From Alistipes excrementigallinarum (lineage in GTDB: Bacteria > Bacteroidota > Bacteroidia > Bacteroidales > Rikenellaceae), in contig DXIP01000011.1 in assembly GCA_019112825.1 (NCBI GenBank), forward strand, positions 1 to 64,000: a stretch of DNA of 64,000 nt. The letters run 5' to 3'. How positions within the stretch are numbered: position 1 is the stretch's first letter; every line of letters begins with the position of its first letter. Shown in pieces: positions 42,777 through 52,174 of the stretch. The notes beneath the pieces are model-generated. The model ran no database searches and was not told the DNA's origin. It saw only the letters and a list, made by a program, of their open reading frames with translations. Position numbers and translations under genes: made by a program.

Positions 42777-43907
42777 ATGTCATTCACCAAAATAAACCAC
42801 TACGAGAAGGAGTACTGCGACGCTCATCACGACAGCGCGCTCAACGTAGCCGAAGGTGTTGAAGACCAGCCCATCATAAATCCCTACTTCACACGGCGCA
42901 AGAAGCGCGTGCTGACCACCGACGAATACGTCGAGGGCATCCTGCGCGGCGACATCACGATTCTCTCGCGGGCCATCACGCTCGTCGAGTCGAGCAACCC
43001 GAAGCACTACGCCCAGGCGCAGGAAATCATCGAACGCTGCCTGCCCCACGCCGGCAAGTCGGTGCGCATCGGCATCACGGGCGTCCCGGGCGCCGGCAAG
43101 TCGACCTTCATCGAGGCCATCGGCAACATGGTCACCTCGCTGCGCCACAAGCTGGCGGTGCTGGCCATCGACCCCTCGTCGGAGCGGAGCGGCGGCTCGA
43201 TTCTGGGCGACAAGACCCGCATGGAGAGCATCTGCCACAACCCCGACGTCTTCATCCGCCCCTCGCCCTCGGCCGGTTCGCTGGGCGGCGTGGCACGCAA
43301 GACGCGCGAGACCATCGTACTCTGCGAGGCGGCGGGCTTCGACGTGATTTTCATCGAGACGGTGGGTGTCGGGCAGTCCGAAACGGCCGTCCACTCGATG
43401 GTAGACATGTTCATGCTGCTGCAGATTTCGGGCGCCGGCGACGAGCTGCAGGGCATCAAGCGCGGCATCATGGAGATGGCCGACATGATGGTCATCACCA
43501 AGGCCGACGGCGAGAACGTCCACAAGGCCGAGCTGGCCAAGACCCAGTTCCAGAGCGCGCTGCGCCTCTTCCCCGTACCCGAATCGCAGTGGCGGCCCCA
43601 GGTCTACACCTGCTCGTCGGTCGACGGCACGGGGCTCGAGGAGGTGTGGAAGGGGGTCGAGGAGTTCCTCGACCACACCGAGCGCAACGGCTACTTCCAG
43701 CACAACCGCAACCGGCAGAACAAGTACTGGATGTACGAATCCATCAACGAGGCGCTGCGCAACTCCTTCTACCAGGACCCGGCCATCGAGAGCCGCATCG
43801 GCGACTACGAGCAGCGGGTGCTCGACGCGCGCATCTCGTCGTTCGTGGCGGCCAAGGAGCTGCTGGACCTCTACTTTGCCGACAAGGCGGCCGAGGGCGG
43901 GAAATAG
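42777..43907 (+). CDS. meaB: Methylmalonyl-CoA mutase-associated GTPase MeaB (ArgK family)
   Basis: 376 residues from ATG 42777. G3E-family P-loop GTPase: Walker A GVPGAGKST (102-110), Mg/switch motifs AIDPSSERSGGSILGDKTRM and ETVGVGQSE, base-recognition TKADG, and a C-terminal dimerisation helix region. It protects and loads cobalamin in methylmalonyl-CoA mutase. Together with the epimerase and decarboxylase genes on the other strand it serves the succinate-propionate route. A bidirectional terminator follows. Confidence 0.95.
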   Translation: MSFTKINHYEKEYCDAHHDSALNVAEGVEDQPIINPYFTRRKKRVLTTDEYVEGILRGDITILSRAITLVESSNPKHYAQAQEIIERCLPHAGKSVRIGITGVPGAGKSTFIEAIGNMVTSLRHKLAVLAIDPSSERSGGSILGDKTRMESICHNPDVFIRPSPSAGSLGGVARKTRETIVLCEAAGFDVIFIETVGVGQSETAVHSMVDMFMLLQISGAGDELQGIKRGIMEMADMMVITKADGENVHKAELAKTQFQSALRLFPVPESQWRPQVYTCSSVDGTGLEEVWKGVEEFLDHTERNGYFQHNRNRQNKYWMYESINEALRNSFYQDPAIESRIGDYEQRVLDARISSFVAAKELLDLYFADKAAEGGK

Positions 43908-43944
43908 GCGGCACGCCTCCCGGCGGGGCGGTGTCAGCGAAACG

Positions 43945-43984
43945 AAAAGAGCGGGAAGGCGACGGCCTTCCCGCTCTTTTCTCT
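43945..43984. terminator. Bidirectional terminator between meaB and the TRIC gene
   Basis: AAAAGAGCGGGAAGGC pairs with GCCTTCCCGCTCTTTT, 16 bp, four-base loop or less. A run on the left and T run on the right allow termination of both convergent genes. Confidence 0.9.
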
Positions 43985-44011
43985 GTCAGCGGATGGGAGC
44001 TGCGGCCTCCC

Positions 44012-44632
44012 CTACGGCTCCTGGGAGCCGGAGGCGCGGAGCGTCGGGAGCTTCAGCCCGAAGTAGACGGCCACGATGCGGGCCGCGATGACCGCCACGG
44101 CGGTGATGACCTGCAGCGCGGCGCCGCCGATGCCGAGGTGGCCGCAGAGCCAGAAGACCACGCCGCCGAAGACGCAGGCCAGCGCATAGATTTCCTTGCG
44201 GAAAATCAGCGGCACCTCGTTAATCAGGATGTCGCGCAGCACGCCGCCCGCCGCGCCGGTGATGGTGCCCATGATGACGGCCACCCAGAGCGGGAAGCCG
44301 GCCGCGAGGGTCTTCTCGATGCCGACGACCGTGAAGAGCCCCAGGCCGATGGCGTCGAAGACGAAGAAGGTGTTGTTGAGCCGGATGAGGTAGCGCCCCA
44401 GCGCGATGACGATGCCCAGGGCGATGGCCGTGACGACCAGATAGACGCTGTCAAGCATCCAGAAGGGGGTTGTCGAGAGCATCACGTCGCGCAGCGTTCC
44501 GCCGCCAATGGCCGTGGTGAAGCCCACGACGTAGGCGCCGAACCAGTCGAACTTCTTGGCCGAAGCGAGCCGGATGCCGCTGATGGCGAAGGCCAGCGTG
44601 CCGAGCATCTCGATGACGAAAGAGACGGTCAT
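44012..44632 (-). CDS. TRIC-type trimeric intracellular cation channel homologue
   Basis: 206 residues from ATG 44632, about seven transmembrane helices in two related triple-helix halves. The repeated family signature is visible twice: AIGGGTLRDVML in the first half and GAAGGVLRDILINEVPLIF in the second. Prokaryotic relatives form homotrimeric K+-permeable channels; the physiological role is unknown. A longer upstream frame exists but codes only low-complexity sequence, and the chosen Met begins the first helix. Confidence 0.88.
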   Translation of the reverse strand: MTVSFVIEMLGTLAFAISGIRLASAKKFDWFGAYVVGFTTAIGGGTLRDVMLSTTPFWMLDSVYLVVTAIALGIVIALGRYLIRLNNTFFVFDAIGLGLFTVVGIEKTLAAGFPLWVAVIMGTITGAAGGVLRDILINEVPLIFRKEIYALACVFGGVVFWLCGHLGIGGAALQVITAVAVIAARIVAVYFGLKLPTLRASGSQEP

Positions 44633-44682
44633 GGTGTGTGCAGATTTAGAGGCGGACGGAGAGGCCCCGCCCGTTCCGGCCG

Positions 44683-44690
44683 CAAAGATA
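44683..44690 (-). promoter_or_regulatory. -7 box of the TRIC gene
   Basis: Reverse-strand TATCTTTG, 50 bases upstream of ATG 44632. Confidence 0.55.
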
Positions 44691-45506
44691 GCGAAGGTGA
44701 GGGCAAAAGCCATGCCCGCCGCGCGATTTTTGCCGGGGAGCGTCCCGAGGGGTCCGCGCCATGGGCTACGGCCGTGCGATTTTTGCGGGGGAGCGCTCCG
44801 AGGAATCCGCTCCATGGGCCACGGCCGTGCGCTCCCTGACGGGCTGCCGCAGAAGGGGTTGGGGCCGGCGGTTGCCTCCGGGCACGCACTCTGGCCGGAC
44901 CGCAGACGGGCACACCCCCACAGGTCCCAGACTGACTACGATTACTCTTCCACCCTCGGACCGCAGCGCCACCGGGTAAACCCCTCCGGGCCGCCTTCGC
45001 CGGGCTGCCTTTGCCGAGCCGCCTTCGCGGGGCCGCGGGCGAAGAGATAATGCCGGGCCGACGTCCCGGACTGCATTTCCCCGCCGGGTCGCCCCTTCGA
45101 GCTACCCTGCCGGGCCACAGACGGACACGTAATTACTCCCCCGCCTGCCGAACCGCAGCGCCACCGGGTAAGCCCCGACGGTCTGCCACGGAAGGGGTTG
45201 GGGCCGGCGGTTGCCTCCGGGCATGCACTCCGGCCGGGCCGCGGGCGGACGAGTTTTTGCGGGCTCTGCCGCCTTCCGGACCACTGACGAGGCGCACAAC
45301 GACTCCCCCGCCTGCCGGGCCACAGCGTCACCGGGGAAGCCCCACCGGGTCGCCTTTTCCGGGCCGCGGGCGAATGGTTTCAGCGGGCTCCCCCGCCTGC
45401 CGGGCCATCCCATCGGGCTGCGTCCGGGCATACACTCCGGCTGGACGGACCGCCGACGGACGCGCAATTATGCCCCCCCGCCGGGCCGCCGCAGAGGGAC
45501 GCGCAA
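44691..45506. repeat. Large mosaic of degenerate repeats
   Basis: A gap without genes. Two copies of a 53-bp unit run from 44723 to about 44828. Farther right, longer modules recur out of register: a module containing ggttgcctccgggca at about 44870 and 45208 (338 bases apart, relic at about 45418), and one containing ccgcagcgccaccggg at 44960, 45146 and 45318. Frames on both strands stay open but show no protein family. Confidence 0.7.
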
Positions 45507-46220
45507 CTACTTCCCTGCCTGCCGGGCATGCTCCGCCTCGCGCAGCTCGCGGACCAGACGTGGCATGCCGACGGCCGAACGCTCGCGGATGTGGGTCAGC
45601 GGATTGCGAATCCACGCCGTGTCGGGATTGCCCGGGTCGACCAGATAGACCGGAACCTCGGGCCGCACGTAGCGCACGAGCGAGGCGGCGGGATAGACCG
45701 CAAGCGAGGTGCCGGCGACAATCAGCACGTCGGCCCCGCGCACCAGCTCGACGGCCCGTTCGAACATCGGGACCGGCTCGCCGAAGAAGACGATGTGGGG
45801 ACGCAGCAGCGCACCGTCCGGCGCCTTGGCGTCGAGCGGCTGCTCCCACCCTTCAATCGGCACGATGAGGTCGGGGTTGCGCTCCGAGCGGAGCTTCATC
45901 AGCTCGCCGTGGAGGTGGGTCACATGGGTCGAACCGGCCCGTTCGTGGAAGTTGTCGACGTTCTGCGTCACCACCTCGACCGCAAAGTCGCGCTCCAGCT
46001 CGGCAATGGCGTAGTGGCCGGCATTGGGCTGCTTTTCGAGCAGCTCGCGGCGGCGCATGTTGTAGAAGCCGATGACCTTGGCCCGGTCGCGCGCCAGCGC
46101 TTCGGGGGTGCAGACCTCCTCGATGCGGTAGTTGGCCCACAGGCCGTCGGAGTCGCGGAAGGTGGCCAGCCCGCTGTCGGCGCTCACGCCGGCTCCCGTA
46201 AAGACGACAATCTTTTTCAT
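45507..46220 (-). CDS. Sirtuin NAD-dependent protein deacylase, zinc-site-less
   Basis: 237 residues from ATG 46220. NAD-binding TGAGVSADSGLATFRDSDGLW, QNVDNFHERAG and catalytic His in HLHGEL, then AGTSLAVYPAA. Tyr53 and Arg56 (FYNMRRREL) match the acyl-pocket Tyr-x-x-Arg of class III sirtuins such as CobB/SIRT5, pointing to desuccinylase/demalonylase activity. The four zinc-binding Cys after HGEL are missing altogether (LMKLRSERNPD). A good promoter lies 25 bases upstream. Confidence 0.92.
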   Translation of the reverse strand: MKKIVVFTGAGVSADSGLATFRDSDGLWANYRIEEVCTPEALARDRAKVIGFYNMRRRELLEKQPNAGHYAIAELERDFAVEVVTQNVDNFHERAGSTHVTHLHGELMKLRSERNPDLIVPIEGWEQPLDAKAPDGALLRPHIVFFGEPVPMFERAVELVRGADVLIVAGTSLAVYPAASLVRYVRPEVPVYLVDPGNPDTAWIRNPLTHIRERSAVGMPRLVRELREAEHARQAGK

Positions 46221-46244
46221 AGGACAGGATGCATTAGTGACCCT

Positions 46245-46276
46245 CAAAGATACGCTTTCGTGCGGGCACAGACAAG
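46245..46276 (-). promoter_or_regulatory. Promoter of the sirtuin gene
   Basis: Reverse-strand TATCTTTG (46245-46252) with CTTG 20 bases upstream (46273-46276). Confidence 0.7.
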
Positions 46277-47119
46277 TTTCGGCGCCGTTTTTCCGCGGCG
46301 GACATCCGATTTGCGGGAAGGCACGGACACGGGCACGCTCCAACGGCACGCATGCGGCAGAGGAGGTCGCCCACGCCCCCCGGCCCATCCCCGTTCGGTC
46401 TCTCCATCCTCCGTCCAACGTGACCTCCACCGCCCGACACCTCCGCCGCCCAACGCGACCGTCCGACACAACCTCCGCCGTCCTGCGCGACCACCCGAGA
46501 CAGCCAACCCGGCCCCTCCATCCGACACGCCTCCGCCTCCCGGCACGGCCGCACGGAACAGCAGGCCCGGCACGACCTCCGCCGCCCCCGACTCAACCGA
46601 CCTGTTCCTCCGCGTCCGGCCTCTCCATCCACCGCCCGGCACGACCGCCCAAAACCTCCGCCCCGCCCCTCCGCGGCCCGACCGGCACGACCGGCACGAC
46701 CGGTACGACCTCCGCTGCCCGCTCTTCCGGGCCGCCGCACCGTAAGCACGGAACAGAACGCAAGGGTTGCAGCAGAGTGGTCGAAAGCACTCGAAACCAG
46801 AATGTCTGCACTTCGAAACCCCCAAAACGGGCAGACCCCGACGATAAAAAATATTATTAATAACACGCATTTTCATATTAAAATATTTGCAAACGTCGGC
46901 GTATTTATTTTTTCGTCATCAAAACCCGAGAGACTGAAGAGAGAGCAAGAGAGCCGAGAAAGAGCCGGCCGAGAGCCGAAGAGAGAACCGAGAGAGAGCA
47001 AGCAAGACCCACAAGACCCGCAAGACCCAAAAGAACGACGAACCGAAGAAATCAATGCCCGCCAGGGTTCGGTCCGACGTTTTTTTCACCCCATCAAAAC
47101 CCCTTAAAAATCTTATTCC
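46277..47119. other. Long divergent gap: C-rich, AT-rich, then purine-rich zones
   Basis: About 46390-46740 is strongly C-rich on the plus strand, with recurring cgacctccgcc and cggcacgac words. 46835-46920 is AT-rich and could hold the promoter of the lipoprotein at 47120 (a weak AATATTTG at about 46882). 46921-47040 is almost pure purine with gagagccgaga and cacaagaccc/caagaccc repeats, and is probably the mRNA leader. No gene is supported. Confidence 0.55.
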
Positions 47120-49450
47120 ATGAAACAACTTCTGCTGCTGATGTGTTCGGTTGCGCTGATGTTTGCAACCGGATGCAAGAACGATGAAACCAACCCCACA
47201 CCACCCCCTGCAACGACCGGCAGCGACCTGAGCGCTGCGGGATGCGCCAACAGCTATCTGGTGCACGGCGCCGGCGCATATTCGTTCGACGCCACCGTAA
47301 TGGGCAACGGCGTATCGACCGAACCGTTCGCCGCCACGAAGCTCTCCCCCTCGTCGGCCGCACTGCTGTGGCAGGATGCCCCCGCGCTGCTCTCCGACGT
47401 CCGCCTCGAGGAGGGCCGCGTCCACTTCACGGCCGGTGAAGGGCAGGGCAACGCCCTCATCGCCGTCCGCGACGCCGACGGCAGGATACTCTGGAGCTGG
47501 CACATCTGGGTGACGGACTACGACCCCTCGTCGCAGGCTCCGAAGCTCAACGGACTGAGCTGGATGACGCGCAACCTGGGCGCCCTGAGCGACGACTACG
47601 ACGAGACGGGCTCGGCCAAGGGTTTCGTCTACCAGTGGGGACGCAAGGACCCCTTCCCGTCGGGCGCCGGATGGAACGACCTGAACGACATCACGGTCTA
47701 TGACGCCTCGGGAACGGCAGCCACCGACCTCTTCGCCAACGAGGCCAACTTCATCTACGACGAGGCCGCCTTCGGACGCCGCCACGCACTGCTGGGCTAC
47801 TACCCCGCCGCCGGCAACCGCGGCGCCGCATCGGGCACCTGGAGCTTCGTGGGCGGACAGGCCTCCTACTGGACCTCGACCGCCACGCAGGAGCAGTACT
47901 CCTACATCCTCAACTTCCTGGCCGCCTACCTCAATCCGCAGAGCAGCTCGAACCGTGCGGCCGGATGTTCGGTGCGCTGCGTGAGCGAGACGCAGGGCGA
48001 GCCCGACCCCGAACCCTCGACGGGTGACACCTTCACGCTGACGACCGTCACCGACGCCACCTATCAGGGCGGCACGGGCAGCGACGGCTCGGCCAACTAC
48101 TACATCGGACTGAGCAACGTTCCCTTCGAAATCGACGACCAGGGCGAACAGGTTCCCACCGAACCGGGCATCATCCTCTACCTCGACCTCTACGGCCAGG
48201 CCAGCCAGGACGCCTCGGCAGCCCGGCTGCCCGAGGGCACCTATACGCTCAAGAGCGGCGCAACCACCGGCACGGCCAACCCCGACTACACGTGGGCCCG
48301 CGAAAAGAAGCAGGACGGCACCATCGCCTACCGCAAGCCCGTCGAGGGCGAAATCACGGTTCTCCACACGCAGAAGAGATACCTCATCGAGGGCACCTTC
48401 GTGGTGGGCACCGAGGAGGAGAACTTCGCATTCACCTACGAGGGTGAGCTCGCCTTCGTCGACCGCACCGACCCGTCGGGCGGCGCACCGGTCATCCGCG
48501 AACCGGTCAATGTCACCTTCACCTCGGCTTCGGCCACCTGGGAGTACACCGGCGACGAGAGCGACCGCTACACCATCAGGCTCCAGGAGGGCACCGTCGA
48601 GGGCGGTTACCTGGCACACGGCCACCAGCTGACCATCGACCTGCTCTCGAAGCCCCTTTCGAGCAAGGAGGAGATGGTGCTGGCCGAGGACGTCTACTCG
48701 CCGAGCAACGACTACGTCTCGCCGATGACCTTCACCCAGGGCTCGACCTTCAACCTGATGGGCTACGTCTACTACTACGGCACCTACCTCCAGCAGGTCG
48801 AGTCGCTCGAAGAGACGCCGCTGATTGGCTTCGCTCAGGAGGGCACCATCGAGGTGAAGCGCTCGGGCAGCCAGTATGAGTTCATCGTCGACGTCACCAC
48901 GCCCGAGGGTGTCTCCATCAAGGGCACCTATCCGATGGGCGATGTCAACTTCATCGACAACGCACCCGAGAAGCCTGCGGGCGACTGGCTGAGCATCCTG
49001 CACGAGGACAAGACCGTGCTCTTCAATCCGGATGATGCTTCGGAGTGCCGCGTGTGGACCTACACGAGCTACTTCGAGGGAGCCACCGAGTTCGAGATTC
49101 TGGTAGACAACAACACCACCGACGAGGCCTTCCAGCTCGACGTGCTGGCCGCCGAGGGTGCCACCTCGATTGCCGGCACCTACACCACGCCGAAGGACCC
49201 CGACAATCCACAGGCCGGCGAGTTCATCCCCGGATACCAGGAGTTTGCCGTCAAGCGCGGTACGTGGCCCTACCTCTACTACGACTTCAGCGCCAGCCAG
49301 TACATCGGCGCACCCGCAACGGAGGGCACCATCGAAATCACCGAGCTGGAGGATGGCAAGGTCGAAATCCAGTACGAGATGAAGGACGACGCCGACCCGA
49401 AGAACACGATTCGCTCGGTATGGAGCGGCACGATTCGCAAGGTCAACTGA
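47120..49450 (+). CDS. Large surface lipoprotein: FISUMP domain plus beta-repeat units
   Basis: 776 residues. Lipobox ATGC (Cys19) followed by KNDETN, like a Bacteroidota surface-export signal. Residues about 125-295 match the Fibrobacter-type major paralogous (FISUMP) domain: LSWMTRNLGAL, YQWGRKDPFPS, LLGYYPAAGNR, SYWTSTAT and CSVRCVSE. The remainder (about 305-776) contains divergent beta-rich repeats (EGTYTLKSG, EGTIEVKRSGSQYEFIVDV, EGTIEITELEDGKVEIQYEM) like those of the lipoprotein at 16.1 kb. Likely surface-exposed; ligand unknown. It has its own long leader and a strong terminator. Confidence 0.88.
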   Translation: MKQLLLLMCSVALMFATGCKNDETNPTPPPATTGSDLSAAGCANSYLVHGAGAYSFDATVMGNGVSTEPFAATKLSPSSAALLWQDAPALLSDVRLEEGRVHFTAGEGQGNALIAVRDADGRILWSWHIWVTDYDPSSQAPKLNGLSWMTRNLGALSDDYDETGSAKGFVYQWGRKDPFPSGAGWNDLNDITVYDASGTAATDLFANEANFIYDEAAFGRRHALLGYYPAAGNRGAASGTWSFVGGQASYWTSTATQEQYSYILNFLAAYLNPQSSSNRAAGCSVRCVSETQGEPDPEPSTGDTFTLTTVTDATYQGGTGSDGSANYYIGLSNVPFEIDDQGEQVPTEPGIILYLDLYGQASQDASAARLPEGTYTLKSGATTGTANPDYTWAREKKQDGTIAYRKPVEGEITVLHTQKRYLIEGTFVVGTEEENFAFTYEGELAFVDRTDPSGGAPVIREPVNVTFTSASATWEYTGDESDRYTIRLQEGTVEGGYLAHGHQLTIDLLSKPLSSKEEMVLAEDVYSPSNDYVSPMTFTQGSTFNLMGYVYYYGTYLQQVESLEETPLIGFAQEGTIEVKRSGSQYEFIVDVTTPEGVSIKGTYPMGDVNFIDNAPEKPAGDWLSILHEDKTVLFNPDDASECRVWTYTSYFEGATEFEILVDNNTTDEAFQLDVLAAEGATSIAGTYTTPKDPDNPQAGEFIPGYQEFAVKRGTWPYLYYDFSASQYIGAPATEGTIEITELEDGKVEIQYEMKDDADPKNTIRSVWSGTIRKVN

Positions 49451-49474
49451 GCCGCACCGTCCAACCCACACAAC

Positions 49475-49515
49475 AAAGGAGGGCGTTCCGCACGGAACGC
49501 CCTCCTTTTGTGTTT
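49475..49515 (+). terminator. Terminator of the FISUMP lipoprotein gene
   Basis: AAAGGAGGGCGTTCCG pairs with CGGAACGCCCTCCTTT across CA, followed by TGTGTTT. Confidence 0.9.
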
Positions 49516-49517
49516 GT

Positions 49518-49640
49518 CAGCCTTTCGGCTGTATTTTCCAGCCCTCTCGGCCGTTTTTCCAGCCCTCTTGCCGGGTTTGTCAGCCCTCGGCAGCGGTTCT
49601 CAGCCCTCGGCAGCGGTTCTCAGCCCTTGGCCGGGTTTGT
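49518..49640. repeat. 20-21-bp tandem repeat, six copies
   Basis: Units of the type CAGCCCTCGGCAGCGGTTCT start at about 49518, 49539, 49560, 49581, 49601 and 49621. Two are identical, the others diverged. It lies between the terminator and the end of the next gene. Confidence 0.85.
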
Positions 49641-49675
49641 CGGCTTCTATGGCTCTTGTCGGCCTCTGCGGCGCG

Positions 49676-50128
49676 TCACTTCAACCGCTCGTGCAGCCAC
49701 ATGGGCAGCAGCACGGCCCCAGCCGCCAGCAGCCGCAGCAGGAGGGAGAAGCCTCCCTGCACGGGCGAGAGTTCACCCGCGGCCCACGCCAGCACCGGAC
49801 GCAGGCAGACCAGCGCCACAAGGAGCAGCACACAGAACATCAAGGCGCGCCGCGATGCACCGCGCGGAGCCTCCTCGCGGTCGGATTCAACCTCGGGGGC
49901 CGTTGCGCCCCAGATGCCGATGGCCCAGCAAAGGGCGAGCGTCAGCGCATAGAAGGCCCCCTTGAGGACGGCATCGCCGGCCGGAAGCCCCTCGACATAG
50001 CGCCGATAGAGCCACAAGCAGCCGAAGCCCACCCCCGCAACGGCCGGCAGGGCCAACCACAGGCGGCTGCGCACGAAGGCCCGTATGCGCTCCGGCGCAA
50101 AAGCGCCATATGATTCACGACTCTTCAT
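49676..50128 (-). CDS. Small integral membrane protein of the SPFH operon
   Basis: 150 residues, not recognised as a named family. Four hydrophobic segments are visible: about 24-42 (LWLALPAVAGVGFGCLWLY), 56-76, 93-115 (ALMFCVLLLVALVCLRPVLAW) and 125-146. A charged loop (EVESDREEAPRGASRR) separates the two pairs. It starts inside the stop of the Arc-like gene (ATGA overlap at 50125-50128), so it is translationally coupled and probably works with the SPFH protein. Confidence 0.75.
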   Translation of the reverse strand: MKSRESYGAFAPERIRAFVRSRLWLALPAVAGVGFGCLWLYRRYVEGLPAGDAVLKGAFYALTLALCWAIGIWGATAPEVESDREEAPRGASRRALMFCVLLLVALVCLRPVLAWAAGELSPVQGGFSLLLRLLAAGAVLLPMWLHERLK

Positions 50129-50466
50129 CTATTGCTTCTTTGGGTCTCGTTTTTTGCCTCGCTTTTTGCCTTGTCCGCAGCCGGACAGGTTCCCTCCGGC
50201 ACGGCGTTTTCCGTGCCTGTCCCGGCCGGCGCGGGTTTCTCCAATGCGGCCTCAACCGACGCAATCCCCTCCGGCGCAACGCCGCGGCCGCTCCGCGCAC
50301 GCCGCCGCCCGGGCAGCCGCCCGCTGCGGCGCAGGGCGTCGGCAAGAATCCACTGCAGCTGGCCGTTGATGCTGCGGAACTCGTCGTCGGCCCACGCTTC
50401 GAGCGCCTCCATCGCCGCGGCATCGACACGCAGCACGAAACTTCTGGTATCCTGATTCTTGGACAT
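50125..50466 (-). CDS. Arc-like ribbon-helix-helix protein
   Basis: 113 residues from ATG 50466; a TTG five codons earlier is the alternative. Residues about 7-46 (RSFVLRVDAAAMEALEAWAD, then the helix NGQLQWILADALRR) form an Arc/MetJ-type ribbon-helix-helix, usually a DNA-binding dimer. The tail is Arg/Pro/Ala-rich and disordered. It starts 11 bases after the SPFH stop. In Bacteroidota an Arc-like gene commonly follows SPFH, which supports a conserved module; the DNA target is unknown. Confidence 0.8.
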   Translation of the reverse strand: MSKNQDTRSFVLRVDAAAMEALEAWADDEFRSINGQLQWILADALRRSGRLPGRRRARSGRGVAPEGIASVEAALEKPAPAGTGTENAVPEGTCPAADKAKSEAKNETQRSNR

Positions 50467-50477
50467 CGTTACCTTAC

Positions 50478-51437
50478 TCAATGATGCAGCGTCCCGGCAT
50501 TGACCACGGGCTGTGCCGCCTCATCGGCGCAGAGCACCACGAGCAGGTTCGAGACCATGGCGGCCTTGCGCTCCTCGTCCAGCTCGACCACCTCCTCTTC
50601 GGAAAGGCGCTCGAGGGCCATGCGCACCATCGTGACGGCCCCCTCGACAATCTTCTCGCGGGCCGAGATGATGGCGTCGGCCTGCTGGCGGCGCAACATG
50701 ACGGCGGCAATCTCGGGGGCGTAGGCCAGGTAGTTGATGCGCGCCTCGACCACCTCGATGCCGGCCATCGCCAGGCGGTCGTTCAACGTCCGCTCGAGCT
50801 GCGCGTTAATCTCCTCGCTGTTGGAGCGGAGCGTGAGCTCACCCGCCTCAACGCCCGTATTGTCATAGGCATAGAGCCCGGCCACCTGGCGCAGCGCCGC
50901 ATCGCTCTGCACCCCGACGAAGCGGTCCAGCACCGTCATCCGCGCCGCTGCAGAGACGTTGCCGCCGGGCGTTGCGGGGGCCGCGTCAATCTCGAAGACC
51001 GAGCGGTAGACCTCATCGCGTTTGATGCGCCAGACGAGCACGAGACCTATCATGACGGGGTTGCCGCACTTGTCGTTGACCTTGATGGGCTCGGCATTGA
51101 GGTTGCGGAGCCGCAGCGAAATCTGCTTGGCCGAGAGGAAGGGGTTGACCCACCAGTAGCCTGTCTCGTAGAAGGTTCCGCGGTATTGGCCGAAGAAGAG
51201 CATCACCCGCGCCTCGTTGGGTTCGAGCAGCATGAAGCCGCCCGACGAAAGCGCCGCCGCGAGGCAGAGCACGATGCCCGCAGCGAGCAGGCCGCCGCCA
51301 CCGCTCAGCTGCGCGTCGAGCCGGATGCCGCCCTCGATTACCAGCCAGATGCCGACGCCGAGCAGCGCCAGCGTCACAAGCAGCATGGGAAGACCGCGCG
51401 TCTTCCAACCGGAATAGACAAAGTTGTCGTTTTTCAT
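50478..51437 (-). CDS. SPFH/Band 7 (prohibitin-like) membrane protein
   Basis: 319 residues. Two N-terminal transmembrane helices (about 16-35 and 48-68), then an SPFH domain (about 70-230: EPNEARVMLFFGQYRGTFYETGYWWVNPF) and a C-terminal helical region (AMAGIEVVEARINYLAYAPEI, MLRRQQADAIISAREKIVEG) as in stomatin-like oligomers. Such proteins form membrane microdomain scaffolds. First gene of a three-gene operon (SPFH, Arc-like, membrane protein), with a promoter 23 bases upstream. Confidence 0.9.
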   Translation of the reverse strand: MKNDNFVYSGWKTRGLPMLLVTLALLGVGIWLVIEGGIRLDAQLSGGGGLLAAGIVLCLAAALSSGGFMLLEPNEARVMLFFGQYRGTFYETGYWWVNPFLSAKQISLRLRNLNAEPIKVNDKCGNPVMIGLVLVWRIKRDEVYRSVFEIDAAPATPGGNVSAAARMTVLDRFVGVQSDAALRQVAGLYAYDNTGVEAGELTLRSNSEEINAQLERTLNDRLAMAGIEVVEARINYLAYAPEIAAVMLRRQQADAIISAREKIVEGAVTMVRMALERLSEEEVVELDEERKAAMVSNLLVVLCADEAAQPVVNAGTLHH

Positions 51438-51459
51438 GATGATATTATTTTGATATCAC

Positions 51460-51489
51460 AAATCTAAACAATTTTTCCGGTTTTTCAAC
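51460..51489 (-). promoter_or_regulatory. Promoter of the SPFH operon
   Basis: Reverse-strand TAGATTTG (51460-51467) with GTTG 18 bases upstream (51486-51489). Confidence 0.65.
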
Positions 51490-51529
51490 CCTCGGACCGA
51501 AAAAAAGCGACGAAGCGGCGCCCCGCCAA

Positions 51530-51812
<283 letters not shown>

Positions 51813-52174
51813 GACGAGAAGGAGCTGGTCCGGGCTGTTCCGCCGGGCACAAAAAAGCGGCACCGTACCCAAAGGACGGGCCGCCGAAAAAGGCCTTCGG
51901 CAAAAGGCCGCCGATAAAAGGACGCCGATAAAAGGACGTCGGCGAAAAGGTGTCGGCAAACCGTGGCGCCGGAACGGGCTGCGAAACGCCCGCCGCAGGG
52001 CGCCGAACGGGCAGCCATACCCCACCCCGGCAAAACCTGCCGTCCGGCGAGAAGGGGCCGGAGCCGAACAACCCCGGGCGGCCCCGGCCTCACCGCCGCT
52101 CCGTCCTCCCGGCCGCGGTTCGGGGAAAAAGGTTCATTCGGGGAACCGGCGGCCGGAGGCGGAATGCGGCGGCG
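51813..52174. other. Rest of the intergenic gap upstream of the SPFH operon
   Basis: GC-rich sequence after the minisatellite. A 15-bp unit (gataaaaggacgccg) is repeated about three times at 51905-51950. Frames are open on several strands without protein similarity; I see nothing functional. Confidence 0.45.
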
